From Plotosus lineatus (lineage: Eukaryota; Chordata; Actinopteri; Siluriformes; Plotosidae): 64,000 bases of DNA. Positions 11,400-23,912 of this stretch are shown here, piece after piece. Location: assembly GCA_024760905.1 (NCBI GenBank), contig CM045734.1, positions 41,548,564 to 41,612,563 on the forward strand. Direction: 5' to 3'. Made by a program: the position numbers and the translations under genes. The notes below the pieces were generated by a model that did not search any database, was not told the DNA's origin, and worked only from the letters and a program-made list of their open reading frames with translations. Each line of letters opens with the position of its first letter. Position 1 is the first letter of the stretch.

Positions 11400-12096
11400 G
11401 GTATATGAAAATGTCCATCAAGTGTCAGGATTTCTCTACATCAAAGACCAATTAGTCATCACAGTCAGAACTACCTGGCTATTATTGTGTAGGTATCCAA
11501 CCTGTGTCTCCAAAACAACTCGAACCCATTGAAGGCATTGACCTTATGCAACCTCTATGGGTGTGCTGTGGTATCTGACACCAAGAACATCACAAAATAT
11601 GTTTTATTTCCTGTAAGTTGCAAATTATCACCGCTGTTCTTTGGAATTATTTATCTAGCACATCATATAGATGGCGAGTTTGGAGGCCATTTTCCCCTCA
11701 AACCATTCTTGAACAGATGCCAGAATTGTATATTAGGAATTAGGAAACACCGTTTTCATAATGTTCTTGTTTAAATATTTGCCCATATTTTGGCACTATT
11801 TTTTAGTAACTGCTGGCTACTTAGTACCAGGAGCACTTCACAAGTCCTGTGGTTATGGAGATGCTCTAACCCAGTTGTTTAGTTATGAAAATGTGGCCCT
11901 TGTTATACATGATGTACATCATCATGCTTGCCCATTTTTTCTTCCAGAACTGCCTGTCCATTTCCTATCTTATACCCCCCACCTTATGACAGAAGCCACT
12001 GTTATAATATAATCACTGTTTCCACTTTATCTGTCAGTTGTTTTGAAGTTATGGCTGATTGGCGTATTGCTTTATAATTTACTGTATTTAACAGTT
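11400..12096. other. Unique sequence
   Basis: No repeat or motif recognised. Two overlapping frames at 11529-11774 and 11761-12012 lack features of a real protein. Confidence 0.5.
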
Positions 12097-12114
12097 ACTG
12101 TCACTAATTATAAT

Positions 12115-12441
12115 AGGGGCAGTGGTGGTCTAGTGATCCAAAGGTTGGGGGTTCGAGTCCCACTCTCCACAAGGTGGCCACTGTCCCCCCCCAGTGCGGC
12201 TAACTGGGTTATCAAAGGCGGGCCATGTCTCTCACTGTCTATGGTGTGAGGCATGTAAAAGAACCATTGCTGACTTTCGTAAAGAGGAGCTGCAAAGTCG
12301 TCAGCGTGTTTCTGTCCCTTGCTAAAAGGGTTGTAACAGGAAGGGCATCCGACGTAAAACCTCTGCCAAAACAAACGTGCGAATCAGATGATTCGCTGTG
12401 GCGACTCCCGAGTAAAAGGGAAAAAGCCAAAAGGAAGACAG
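12115..12441 (+). mobile_element. Chassis SINE, RTE-tail type, with perfect 18-bp target duplication
   Basis: Begins AGGGGCAGTGGTGGTCTAGTG and ends GCCAAAAGGAAGACAG. Flanks at 12097-12114 and 12442-12459 are both ACTGTCACTAATTATAAT, a perfect 18-bp duplication typical of LINE-driven retroposition. About 26 bp of the head between the A box and ATCCAAAGG is missing relative to the copy at 55046; the B box GGTTCGAGTCC remains. The 3' module shows both RTE-like parts (12327-12371 and 12381-12441). Confidence 0.92.
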
Positions 12442-12495
12442 ACTGTCACTAATTATAATTATAACGTCAGAATCCTAGTTTAAAGATTTCAACTA

Positions 12496-12769
12496 CAAGG
12501 ATCCCTCGCTACGTCGCGCTTCAATTCACGAGGCTTCGGTACATTGCAGTTTGTTTGTTTTTGTTTAAAATAAGGAAATTAAAAAAGAATAGGGGGAAAA
12601 TAAGTTAACGAAAACGCCAAAACACAAGGCCAATTCTGCAAAACAAACAAACAAACAAACAAACAAACAAAAAACCCAACCCAAACAAACAAAAATAAAA
12701 AACAACCCAAAATCTCCCATCAAAACTAACATTTTTATGCGTGCATGTGTGCACATCTGTATGTGTGTA
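12496..12769 (+). mobile_element. BL-MITE copy 3, truncated
   Basis: Starts CAAGGATCCCTCGCTACGTC after TA (12494-12495) and keeps the left half, with an AAAC repeat (12646-12670). It stops at 12769 where a Tigger family A end begins at a TA. Confidence 0.8.
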
Positions 12770-12955
12770 CAGACGCTCCCCGATTTACGTTCATCTGTTT
12801 TAGGGGGTTTTTTTTTTCAAAAAAAAAAAAAGTCAAATTTTGAGTTTAGACGTACCTACGTAGTACGCTGACGTAATGACGCAATGACGTAATGACGCTG
12901 CATCCATTGTTTACAAACAACAGACTGAACGTACCCCTCCTTCTTCCCAGTTTAG
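12770..12955 (+). mobile_element. Tigger/pogo-type element, family A, copy 3 (left end only)
   Basis: CAGACGCTCCCCGATTTACG is the best-kept left end of this family. It then reads through CATTGTTTACAAACAACAGA and stops at a (TA)n. It apparently inserted at a TA inside BL-MITE copy 3. Confidence 0.78.
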
Positions 12956-12956
12956 T

Positions 12957-12984
12957 TATATATATATATATATATATATATATA
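12957..12984. repeat. (TA)n microsatellite
   Basis: About 14 TA units between a truncated Tigger copy and a SINE. Confidence 0.95.
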
Positions 12985-12989
12985 CTAGC

Positions 12990-13165
12990 TGACCTAACAT
13001 CTATGTCTTTGGATTGTAGGAGGAGACCGAGGCACCTGGAAGAAAACTTATACAAACACTGGGAGAACATACAAATTCCACACAGAAATGCCCTTGCTGA
13101 CCTCTCCCAGGACCGTCTTACTGTGAGGTGAGAGAACAAACCACTCCACCACAATGCTCCCCATA
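12990..13165 (-). mobile_element. SINE family C fragment
   Basis: ACTGGGAGAACATACAAATT and CCACACAGAAATGCC, then CTTACTGTGAGGTGAGAG, are the reverse complement of the family C middle and head. Confidence 0.75.
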
Positions 13166-13511
13166 AACTGCACGATTTTATACTGTGTAAATGATTCATA
13201 TTCACATGAAATGCATTCACTGTGCTTAAACTCCAGCAGTAGTGCATGTAATTTACCCTTTTTAATAATATTGTGCCTCAACTATGCAAAAAATAAATAA
13301 AGTACAAAGTCCTGTTGCAATTTCTCAAAATGCCCACAATCCTAATAGTGTGGATTATTACACACTGCAGAGTGCAGGTTTAAAATCCCAACAAAAGCCA
13401 TATAAACCTCCTTCTACCCTTAAACAGATTCTTTCTGCATGCTTTGAACTATATATTTTCTAGCATGAGATTTTCAAGTAGTCCATGAAACTGTAAGTCG
13501 AGAGAGAGACA
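13166..13511. other. Unique sequence
   Basis: Nothing recognised; short AT-rich stretches only. Confidence 0.5.
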
Positions 13512-13623
<112 letters not shown>

Positions 13624-13720
13624 CCTGTTCAACTTTCACTTAATTCATTCAAAATTTAGACTATAATGATAGCATGCAGTCTTTAAACACTGGCGTCATT
13701 CTATGAGACATGGGTGAGCC

Positions 13721-14332
<612 letters not shown>

Positions 14333-14483
14333 GGCATGTTTTATATATTCATAGAGATCAAATATTTCCACTAGAATATTAATATCTGACAGTTTTATTC
14401 GTGTGAGGAGATTTGTCTCGTCCTCATTAGTAAAGTAGGAAATGTAAAAACAATTAAGACAACAAAATGTATATTTTATTCAT

Positions 14484-14826
14484 TCATTCATTTTCTGAAC
14501 CGCTTAATCATAATTAGGGTCGCGCGGAAGCTGGCGCCCATATCAGCCAACTCCAAGCAGGGCGGGGGACATGCCGGACAGCTCGCAAGGCCGTCGCAGG
14601 ACCAACACTCACACTACCATTCATACTCACACTCACACCTAGTGATGACTTGGAAGAGCCAGTTAACCTACTGTGTGAGTTTTTTTTTTTTTTTTTTGGA
14701 CTGTGGGAGTAAATCGATGCAAGCACGGGGAGAACATACAAACTCCACACAGAAACGCCCGAGCTGCATACCTTTTTTGCTGTGAGGTGGACGTGATAAC
14801 CACTACGCCACCGTGCCTCCATGTAT
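14484..14826 (-). mobile_element. tRNA-headed SINE, family C, with L2-like tail, near full length
   Basis: Minus-strand head GAGGCACGGTGGCGTAGTGG (A-box-like TGGCGTAGTGG) with CCACCTCACAGCAAAAAAGG, then TTTCTGTGTGGAGTTTGTAT, GTTCTCCCCGTGC, a T18/A18 tract near 14680-14697, and an L2-like tail GCGCGACCCTAATTATG ending in AAAATGAATGAATGAATG. It is the clearest family C copy in the window. Confidence 0.85.
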
Positions 14827-15119
14827 ATTTTACCGAAGATAAACTATTATATAGTTGAAAAATGATTAATACTAAAATATAATCTTTTTCCAATTAATTA
14901 ATCAATGAATTTATTAATAATTATTTCAATGAAAGGTCTTTAAAAGGATAGAAAAACAAATATGTCAGTGTATGGTTGGGTAACAGTTATTTCTGTATAA
15001 AGGATGCACAATATTGTCTTTGAGCTCGAGCTGATAAAATCAGTGTAATTTCAGCATTGCTAAATTGCAGGGGAAAAAAAGTTGATTTATATCTTAGTTG
15101 ATCATATTAGCATATGAAA

Positions 15120-15385
15120 TTCTGAGTTCGGTATTGTCTTAACTGGGTCTTTCTGTGTGGACCAGCATGTTGTACTTGTGCGACTTTCCTTCAGTTACTC
15201 CAGTTGCCTCCAGTGTTCAAAGGCATGTAAATTAGGTGACCTGGCTATTTTAAATATTCTAAATTAAAGGTGTGATTGTGAATTGTTATTCAGCTCATTA
15301 TTAGTTCTATATTATATTGATCACCTGTCCAGGGTCTGCTCCTCTTTTCACCTAAAGCCTGCTTGGATTGTTTTCTGTCTATATT
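15120..15385 (+). mobile_element. Degenerate SINE family C
   Basis: TCTTTCTGTGTGGACCAGCA, CCAGTTGCCTCCAGTGTTCA, AAGGCATGTAAATTAGGTGA and CACCTGTCCAGGGTCTGC keep the family C order with many substitutions. Confidence 0.55.
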
Positions 15386-15405
15386 CTTATACCAATAGAT
15401 ACATA

Positions 15406-16194
15406 CAGTAAAACCTCCGCTGACGAACGCTTAAGCTCACGAACTTTTCGCCTCAAGAACATTAAATTTGCGAGCATATAGTCTCTGCTGATGAACTAGT
15501 TTTCGGCGGACGAATCAAACCACGCGCTCGAACAGCGCCACGGTGGCGGCCACGAGAAGCTGACGCACGCTCATGGCGTCACAGTTCGTCACCCCCTTTC
15601 TTTGAATGCGGAAGTGGTTTGTGTTTGATAGACATTTTGGACCATATTGAGTGTACTTTTGCTATTATGGGACCGAAAAAGACCCACCACAGGCGGAGAT
15701 CATTGAAAAACACGAACGAGGTGTGCGTTTGTGTGACTCAGCGTCCCAGTACCAGTACGCTAAGTCTACCATTGCTCCCATCCTTAAGAATAAGGAAGCT
15801 ATTAAGGGTGTGTGTGTGGCTAAGGGCGTTTCCAAACAGTAGGCGTTTCCAAACACTCCTTCCAAACAGTAAGTCCCTCCCTCCCTCCTCCTCCCACTCC
15901 ATTCCATCAAGCCATCAACTACCATCACAAAGGTAAATAAAACCACTTTATTATACAGTACAGTTTATTTCTTTAATTACAATACAATAGCACATTTATT
16001 ATACATAAAATAAGGTATATATTTTGTGTAGTTTTAAGGCTTATTTAGTAGAAAATTATGTTTTATGGGGACCTGGGAACGGATTATTCTCATTTTAATG
16101 GTTTCTTATGGGAAATAAATGTTCGGAAGACGAACTTTTCGCCTTACACACACTTTCTGGGAACCAATTATGTTCGTGAGCAGAGGTATCACTG
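15406..16194 (+). mobile_element. Tigger/pogo-type element, family B, copy 1
   Basis: Starts CAGTAAAACCTCCGCTGACG after TA (15404-15405) and ends GTTCGTGAGCAGAGGTATCACTG before TA (16195-16196); the ends are inverted repeats of about 20 bp with a TA duplication. At about 789 bp it keeps only the transposase N-terminus (15669-15842) and a 3' region, so it is an internal-deletion derivative. A copy about 97% identical by eye lies at 33249-34031. Confidence 0.9.
15651..15842 (+). pseudogene. Tigger transposase N-terminal remnant (family B copy 1)
   Basis: An ATG at 15669 opens MGPKKTHHRR..., but one C is missing near 15686 compared with copy 2 (MGPKKTPPQAEIIEKHERGV), so the helix-turn-helix frame (EIIEKHERGVRLCDSASQYQ, ...KSTIAPILKNKEAIKG) continues in another frame. 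The form fits the N-terminal DNA-binding domain of pogo/Tigger transposases. No catalytic core is present. Confidence 0.75.
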
Positions 16195-16196
16195 TA

Positions 16197-16558
16197 TTGT
16201 TGAATTGCTCTGTTTAGCACAAATTAATTCAAATTTTTTGAGTCATAAAAATAGCCACCTATTGAAAATATTACAGCTGAACATACTTGTACCTGTGGGA
16301 TTCTTTCAATGATAGAAATTGAATATTTTTCTGGAAGTCCTTCCTATGCATGTGTTGCATTCATTGGTTGGTTTGCTTTCACCCTTCTATCCACTTCATC
16401 CTAAACCATCTCGATGTGTTTTAAACCTACAGACTGCTGGTCATTTCATAAGTTGAAACCTACCTTCTTGTTATTTATATTCTTAAAAGAAAAATCAAGG
16501 AAGTATTTCAGACATACCAGTTACCATTGTTTTCCAGTCATTCACTGAACTTTTTCTA
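16197..16558. other. Unique AT-rich spacer
   Basis: No feature recognised between two DNA transposons. Confidence 0.45.
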
Positions 16559-18107
16559 CAAACCGAATTCTCAAAAACTTGTCATGCAATACAAATTGTG
16601 AATAAAAACTGAATGCGATGATGTGGAAGTGCCAAATTTCAATATTTTTTTCAGAATAGAACATAGATGTCAGGGGCAAAAGTTTAAACTCAGAAAATGT
16701 ATCATTTTAAGGGGAAAATGTGTTGATTTTAAATTTCATGGTGTCAACAAATCTAAAAAAGTTGGGAGAAGGCCATTTTCACAATTGTGAAGCATCCCCT
16801 CTTCTTCTTACAACAGTCTGCAAACATCTGGGGACAGAGGAGACAAGTTTCTCAAGTTTATAAATATGAACGCTGCCCCATTCTTGTCTAATACAGGCCT
16901 CTAACTGTTTGACTGACTTGGGCCTTCTTTGTTGCACCTTCCTCTTTATGATGTGCCAAATGCTCTCTATATGTGAAAGATCTGAAGACTGGCCCTTTCA
17001 ATACCCAGATCCTTTCCCTACGCAGCCATGATGTTGTAATTAATGCTGCATGTGGTCTGACATCTGAAAGAGATGAGGTCTGGATGGGTGCATATGTTGT
17101 CCTCGAACCTGAATATACCTTTCTGCATTGATGGTGCCTTTCCAGATGTGCAAGCTGCCCATCCAACACGCACTCATGCAACCCCATACCATCACAGATG
17201 CAGGCTTCTGAACTGAGTGCTGATAACAACTTGGGTTGTCCTTCTCCGCTTTAGTCCTGATGACATAGCGTCCCAGTTTTCCATAAAGAACTTCGAATCG
17301 TGATTCGTCTGACCACAGAACAGTTTTGCACTTTGTCACACTCCATTTTAAATTACGCCTGGCCCAGAGCAAATGCCTGTTTAGAAATGGCTTCTTCTTT
17401 GTATTGTAGAGTTTCAGCTGGCAACGGCGGATGGCACAGTGGATTGTGTTCACCGACAATGGTTTCTGGAAGAATTGCTGAGCCCACTCTGTGATTTCCC
17501 TTACAGTAGCATTCCTGTTTGTATTGCAGTGCCGTTTAAGGGCCTGGAGGTCACAGGCATCCAGTATGGTTTTTCGGCCTTCACCCTTACATACAGAGAC
17601 TGTTCCAGATTCTCTGAATCTTTGGATGATGTTATGCACTGTAGATGATGATAACTTCAAACTATTTGCAATTTTTCCCTGGGGAAACACCTTTCTGATA
17701 TTGCTCCGCTATCTTTCTACACAACATTGGGGGAATCTGTGATCCTCTACCCATTGTTGCTTCTGAGAGACACTGCCACTCTGAGAAGCTCTTTTTATAC
17801 TCAGTCATGTTGCCAATGTGCCAATGGTAGTGGTAATTGGTCTTCCAGCTGTTCATTATAAGTGCAATTGTCTTTTCCAGCTTCTTATTGTTTTCTGTGC
17901 CCAATTTTTTTTAGATTTGTTGACACCATGAAATTTAAAATCAACATTTTTTTTCTTAAAATGATACATTTTCTTAGTTTAAACTTTTAATCTGTCCTCA
18001 ATATTCTATCCAGAAATAAAAGATTGAAATTTGGCACTTCCACATCATTGCATTCAGTTTTTATTAACAATTTGTATAGAGTGCCAATTTTTTTTATGTC
18101 CAGTTTG
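16559..18107 (-). mobile_element. Tc1-like transposon, nearly full length, inactive
   Basis: Both ends carry long inverted repeats: CAATACAAATTGTGAATAAA..GAATGCGATGATGTGGAAGT on the left and the complementary ACTTCCACATCATTGCATTC..AACAATTTGTATAGAGTGCC on the right, each roughly 200 bp when the shared AAATTTCAAT.. and CATGAAATTTAAAATCAACA parts are included. Ends fall at TA (16557-16558, 18108-18109). Length about 1.55 kb is normal for a Tc1 element. The single transposase gene inside is broken. Confidence 0.9.
16779..17754 (-). pseudogene. Tc1-like transposase, frameshifted
   Basis: The start is the ATG at 17754 (MGRGSQIPPMLCRKIAEQYQ). A shift near 17680 moves to the frame with the paired helix-turn-helix (MFPQGKIANSLKLSSSTVHN...), then DNA-binding text to about 17400. 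The catalytic part shows TVLWSDESRFEVLYGKLGRY (first Asp) and ASVMVWGCMSACWMGSLHIW. The expected second motif (QDNARPHAA) is largely deleted: sequence jumps from RPHLFQ into ...RPHAALITTSWLRRERIWVL in another frame. The Glu motif reads IESIW (16956-16974), and the C-terminus ends GDASQL with a stop at 16779-16781. Non-functional. Confidence 0.9.
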
Positions 18108-18109
18108 TA

Positions 18110-18486
18110 CTTATAGTACCAAAAATCAAGGGGAAAAAAATTAGTGTGTTCCAAAACTTGCTAGATGCTTACCAAATAGAAATAATTCAGAACTTTCAGT
18201 CCTTCGCTGTCTGTGCACCTTGCCTTTAACTTTTTAGGCACCAATAAAAGCAAATCAATTGTGTCATCAATGTGCTTGGTAATATACAGGTGATTGGGAA
18301 CATTATATCTATAGAAAAACACATTAACTTGCATACTGTGTATTTGTAGAACCCTTGACGCCAACGATGATTGTGTAATGCATTAATTCCTTAAACATGC
18401 TGTGGTTGCAACAATGTGGTTGAACTTAAGATTTTTTGTAATATAGCAATGAAGCTTAGTGATGATACATGGGACTTTCTGCAGCC
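18110..18486. other. Unique AT-rich sequence
   Basis: Nothing recognised. Confidence 0.45.
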
Positions 18487-18531
18487 TTTTTTTTTTTTTT
18501 TTTTTTTTTTTTGGGGGGGGGGGGGGGGGGG
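18487..18531. repeat. T26-G19 homopolymer junction
   Basis: A run of about 26 T is followed immediately by about 19 G. The G run is long enough for a G-quadruplex on the + strand. Length may be affected by assembly error. Confidence 0.9.
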
Positions 18532-18830
18532 TTCTTACTCCTGATAACGTTTGTGTAATCCACTGCATGCAGGAAGGACACACTCATTCTAAACTGCCTG
18601 CCGGGTACATTTCCTGTCTCACTTCCTTTCAGGAGAAATGACCTTATTTGCAAAGACAACGATTTCAGCCATCTGTTCTGTTAAATTACTGTACAGCTTA
18701 CTGATTAAGAAAGAAAAATTAAAACCAGTAAACCACAATAACTGTTACAGCATACTACTACTACTAATGATAATAATAATAATAGTTATTAAACTGGGCC
18801 TTTTAAGGTACTAATGCCAGCCACTAAGTG

Positions 18831-19178
18831 TTCAGTTCAGTTCATTTTCTGTACCCGCTTAATCCTAATTAGGGTCGCGGGGAGGCTGGTGCCCATCCCA
18901 GCCAACTTTGGGCGAGGGCAGAGTACACCCTGGACAGCTCGCCAGGCCATCGCAGGGCGGAAACACGCCGACGGCTTTGCAGCCTACTCTTTACGAAAGT
19001 CAGCAATGGTTCTTTTACATGCCTCACACCATAGACAGTGAGAGACATGGCCCGCCTTTGATAACCCAGTTAGCTGCACTGGGGGGGACAGTGACAACCT
19101 TGTGGAGAGTGGGACTCGAACCCCCAACCTTTGGATCAGCAATCCAGCACCCTATACCACTAGACCACCACTGCCCTT
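18831..19178 (-). mobile_element. Chassis SINE, L2-tail type, full length with 12-bp target duplication
   Basis: The head on the minus strand gives GGGCAGTGGTGGTCTAGTGG and B box GGTTCGAGTCC; the core matches other copies; the 3' part is the L2-like tail. Flanks at 18819-18830 and 19179-19190 are both AGCCACTAAGTG. This is the best L2-tail copy in the window. Confidence 0.93.
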
Positions 19179-19190
19179 AGCCACTAAGTG

Positions 19191-19447
19191 GTGTCCCTTA
19201 ATCATGGTTGTACATTTAGAGGAACATAATATTTGCAGAACATCGTGGCACATAAGCAGACACATTGAGGATCCTCAGTAGTATTTTTACATTCTTTAAA
19301 CACAGTGCATTTTAAATAAATATTTTTTACTATGCAGCATCGTTAATTATATCTCTGTCAAAAAGGGTGTACAGTACTGTGGATTTCCTACACTATTATA
19401 GTCTTTAAATTTTATACATTTCCATGCTTGTTGTTATTTGCTTGCAT

Positions 19448-19493
<46 letters not shown>

Positions 19494-21947
19494 TTGCTTG
19501 CAAACAAGCATGTGCCTGTAATTAGAAATCAGATTGTGGGCCTTACAATGCCCTCTGGGTGCTTGGCTCAGTCAGGCAGAGTAAAACCCGCTCTGCCTTC
19601 TCTTAACCTTAATTCGCCAGGATGTAGCATGTCAGCGGATGGAGACTGATGGAATCTGTCAACTAATTTAAAAACATCAAGAAACATCAAGGGCATTTTC
19701 TCCTGGATGTCTTCCACACATGGGGTCAATGTATACTTACTCAAGATGTAGGAGAAAACTGGTCATCCTACATTTGCATGAATGTATTTTTTCTCGGGTT
19801 TTCTGTGCTTCTTATTAGCAGTAACCAATTTCATAACTCACCTAAAGTTAATAATAAATACTGTCAAAAATGGCAGCTATAGAGAAATCATGATGTGCGT
19901 TTGTGTGCATTCACTCCAAAGATTTTCGAAATGGTTCTTTTTGTCCATTTCACAGATAAATACATGACCTGGCATTGCAGATCATGGCGCAAATGTACAG
20001 TAATGATCCTCATTATACCAAAATAAGTGTAACCATGTTTTTTTGTTTTCTCTTTCTTTCTTTTTCTCTTGTGATGTTTTGAAGTGAACTGAGTTGTAAT
20101 TACAGACCCAATATGTTGTTTTGGCGCTGTTGGACATTAAGGGTTTCCACTGGTTGCTTTTACAGAACACAAACATATTATAAGCAGTGCAAATTATTTG
20201 GGATATTTTGTATGCTATGCTGAAATTGCATCTATTGTGAATTCTTGGTCACATGTTAATTAGATGAAATGTGAATCATCACTAAATTCTGGGTTTGGAA
20301 GCATTTGGTTGTCCAATGAGACAGGTGCTTCATTTGGCTTTATATTTTTAACATGTCTGAGGAAAAGATATGTAAGAGTTGGTTACAATGATCTTATTCA
20401 ACAAAAGAAGTAAGCAGCAATTAAAAAAAATAGCTTGACTCAGACTTCCTAACCATTGTTGTTATTGTGTTTTATGCATTAAGAGGAAATTGAAAATTGG
20501 CAATCACTGAAATGCTGTGTACGTCAGATCTGTTGTATGCTCTGTAACTGGTGCTACACTGCATACTGTTAAAATATTAATAGTAGTAGTAAAAATAAAG
20601 AAAGAATCAATATAGATTTTACAGACATAAATCTGCTCGTGAACCAAAATTTCAGAAAAAAGCAAAAGCATGTGATCGTAATTAATCTATTTTGACAACG
20701 TTTTAAGCAAAAGCATCCCGGTTTTGTGTGTTTTACTCAATCGTTTGCAACCATACACTGAATTACTAATAAATATCATGCTTACAGGCTTATGCTTATT
20801 GTCTCTTTATCTTTTCCCCAAAACATTCCCACGAGACTCAGATACACTCACAAACCTCTGACAGTTGATTACATTCAATGTGTTCGAGTCAGGGATTCGT
20901 TAACACAGGGTGAGGTGCTTGCAAGAGCGTGTGCACGTGCGCATGTGTGGTCTGGTGCTTCTACTGGCTCTGTAGTGATGCAGAGAGCAAGTGAGAGATA
21001 AAAGAGGAAAAGAGAGAAAGAAAGCAGGACTTTCACTTCCCCAATTTGGCATCTGCATCTGTCCATTACTGGCAGCTAACCAAGCCCCAAGCACTCGGCT
21101 GCCTCTCCAAACCGCAATAAAGTCACTCGGAAATAAAGAGACGTTTCACCAAATCCAGCAATAAACTAACTGTCAGTCACCGGCATGCTTATTAACAAAA
21201 TGAAATAGTGAAATCTAAAGGTAATTAAATCCATATTCCATAAAATGAAAGCATGCCCAAATATATCAGCATTACTAGCGTCACTCATAAAAAAAGTCTT
21301 CTCATCATTACATTATTGTCTCCGAGATGTAAAACAGGACAGTGTTACACAATAAAAAAGACAGAAGAAGAACAACTGACTGAGAAAGTAGTTTTGATTT
21401 AATATTATTTTCATTATTACACTGTAGCTCTTCGTGTCTTATACTTTATCTCATGGGTTTAAGCGCTCTTCCTGTAGTTTACACTCTGATTTAAGGTCTT
21501 ATTTAATAAAACCTAATAAATAACTTAATAACACTTTAAACTTCAGCCAGCATCAGTAATTATAGATTTGAATTTTCTTTTGAAGTTTTATTCAAACTTA
21601 TGATGTTTAAGACAATGGCATCATCACCAAAGTTAAAATGAACAAATTAAATGAAATGATATTCACATTAAACAATGAAGATGGAATCATCCTAATCTCG
21701 AAGTAATGGCAGAGTGCAATCCTCTACCAAGGAAACTCATTCTCATCCCTTTTTTCCTTTTCACAATTTTGGCCCTGTGTAGTTTTAGTGCAACTTGGAT
21801 CCTGACCAAACTATGGTTTGTAATCATTTTACAGCTTAGATAGATGTACTGTAACTTTGGAAGTATTGTCGTCTTTACATGTGGATTATGCAAAATCTTT
21901 AAAATTGCTGATAAACCAGTAAGGTAAAAAAACAAAACAAAAACATA
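19191..21947. other. Repeat-poor region with one (TG)n
   Basis: Apart from (TG)n at 19449-19491 and small A-rich tracts, no repeat family or gene is recognised in about 2.7 kb. Short frames near 19428 and 20792-21094 translate microsatellite or unsupported sequence. Confidence 0.45.
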
Positions 21948-21949
21948 TA

Positions 21950-22461
21950 CAGGGATGTTAATTGGGACCGAGATCCCCCCGCGACCACCGAATTCTGTGA
22001 AGTAGGATCAACCCCCCAACCCGCCCCTGACTGATGTACACATACATGTATATGTGTATATAACATCAATAAATATATATTCAATGCTATAAATGCTTAT
22101 AATAACAATTAAACATTCAAAAATAATGTATAAGATGTAAGTAAAATATAAATACACACACACATACAGACATGCACACACACGCACTCAGATGCACACC
22201 TCACAAAAATATAAGTAGTTTTGATGGGAGGTTTTGGGTTGTTTTTTTTGTTTGTTTTGTGTTGGTTTATGGTTTTTTGTTGTTGTTTTTTTTTTGCATA
22301 ATTGGTCTTGTTCTTGCATCATTTTCCTTACTTTCCCTCTATTCTTCTTAATTTTCTTATTTTTCATTTCGATGAATATTTTAAAAAAAAACAACAACAA
22401 CAAAAAACTGCGATGCACTGAAGCCGCATGAATTGAAGCATGAAGTAGCGAGGGATCCTTG
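21950..22461 (-). mobile_element. BL-MITE copy 4
   Basis: Starts CAGGGATGTTAATTGGGACC (a few terminal bases lost) after TA 21948-21949, ends AAGTAGCGAGGGATCCTTG before TA 22462-22463. Inner text (TTTTGATGGGAGGTTTTGGG near 22218) matches copies 2, 5 and 6. Confidence 0.87.
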
Positions 22462-22463
22462 TA

Positions 22464-23345
22464 CTGTATAAATATGAATAATCTAAGATTTAATACAAAA
22501 CTAAGCTAAGATAGCTACATGGAATAATTTAATACACAATCCAGTTAAAGTTACTTGCACTCTGTTGTTGATGTTGTGGATTGTTAAGCTGCAGCTATGG
22601 ATTAAAATCCTCTCATAACTTTGATGTTGCTAGAAAATAATCAGACAAACAAATCAGCACTGGTAAAAACATGGCCTCCATAGTGGAGGTAACAACATGT
22701 CAGCAGATATTGTGGTTAGAGTTTTAGGATTGAAGTGAATCCCAATTATGGGATTTTTAAAAATAATAATAATAATTAGAGTAAATTGAAAATTGAAATT
22801 GAAATTGAAAATTACGCTTTTCTAGAATTGCACATTTTCACGATGACCAATCACAGTTTCTATCATATTTTGCATTCCCATGTGGGACGACAGAAGATGA
22901 GCATGAAATCGGTTTCTAATATAAATAGTTCATCTGAAATATTTTTGAATGATAAATCAAATATTAAATTAAGATGTTGTAGGTTTTAGTTTTCGCACAG
23001 ATAGCCAGTTTAGTGCACTTTTCTCATAAAACACAGACTCAGAAACACTCAAACAGCCAGCGCTTAAAATTGACTATACTGTATTTAATAATAGCTTTTA
23101 CTGTGAAGTAAACTTGTTTATACTGGGGGAACAGTGCATTGTTAATGGACGCTGTGTCCCATGTTTTTTTAAATATCCCAGCACACTTTTTTTTTTTTAA
23201 TGTACGCTCTATGTCTTCATCACCAAAGTGCAGCATTATACCAGCTGTCAGTGATTTTCCTCTTTCGCTTACCTATACCACTCGTAACCACACTGACAAC
23301 CTTAGAGAAATATCCTCTTTACCCTCAATTGTTTTAAAACCATTA
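22464..23345. other. Unique AT-rich sequence
   Basis: No repeat family recognised. A frame at 22786-22989 is AT-rich and unsupported. Confidence 0.45.
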
Positions 23346-23346
23346 A

Positions 23347-23680
23347 TAAGGTCACAGGGAGGCTGGCACCCATCCCAGCTGACCGCAGACAAGAGTACAC
23401 CCTGGACAGCTTGCCAGGCCATCACACGACAGGAACACGCTGACGGCTATGCAGCTACTCTTATCGAAAGTCAGCGATGGTTCTTTTGCATGCCTCACGC
23501 CATAGACAGTGAGAGACATGGCCGGCCTTTGGCATGGCCAGCTTTTAATAACCCAGTTAGCTGCACTGGGGAATGGGGGTGGGGGGGGGACAGTGGCAAC
23601 TTGTTGAGAGAAGGGCTTGAACACTCTCCAAACCTTAGGATCAGTGATCCAGCACCTTTACCACTAGACCACCACTGCCC
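23347..23680 (-). mobile_element. Chassis SINE, L2-tail type
   Basis: Minus strand: head AGGGCAGTGGTGGTCTAGTG, degenerate B box, a C-rich tract, core with GCCGGCCATGTCTCTCACTG and GTCAGCGTGTTCCTG, then the L2-like tail to about 23347, where the last 20-30 bp are missing. A small local duplication (GGCCGGCCTTTGGCATGGCC) sits in the core. Confidence 0.85.
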
Positions 23681-23912
23681 TGTATAAAACACAATAAAAC
23701 ACCAACTCATACATGGCAGGACATGTTGTTACAGAACAATAATCAAGGCTGTGATGATCAGGTGCATTACAAACCCAAAGTTGGTTATGCCATAATGGAA
23801 GCCCCAACATGCTTTACTCCTTTTATACCATATCAATTTTCCATTTTTATTTCATGAAGAGTAACATACTGAGCCTTTAATAGGTGAAAGCTACGATTGA
23901 ATGTTGTGGATG

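Noticed and set aside
12846..13247. 133-codon minus-strand frame
   Set aside because: Covers a SINE, a (TA)n tract and a Tigger end; a chance open frame over unrelated repeats.
23139..23687. 182-codon + strand frame
   Set aside because: Mostly antisense translation of a chassis SINE (CRQAITRQEHADGYAATLIE-type text recurs wherever the SINE occurs).
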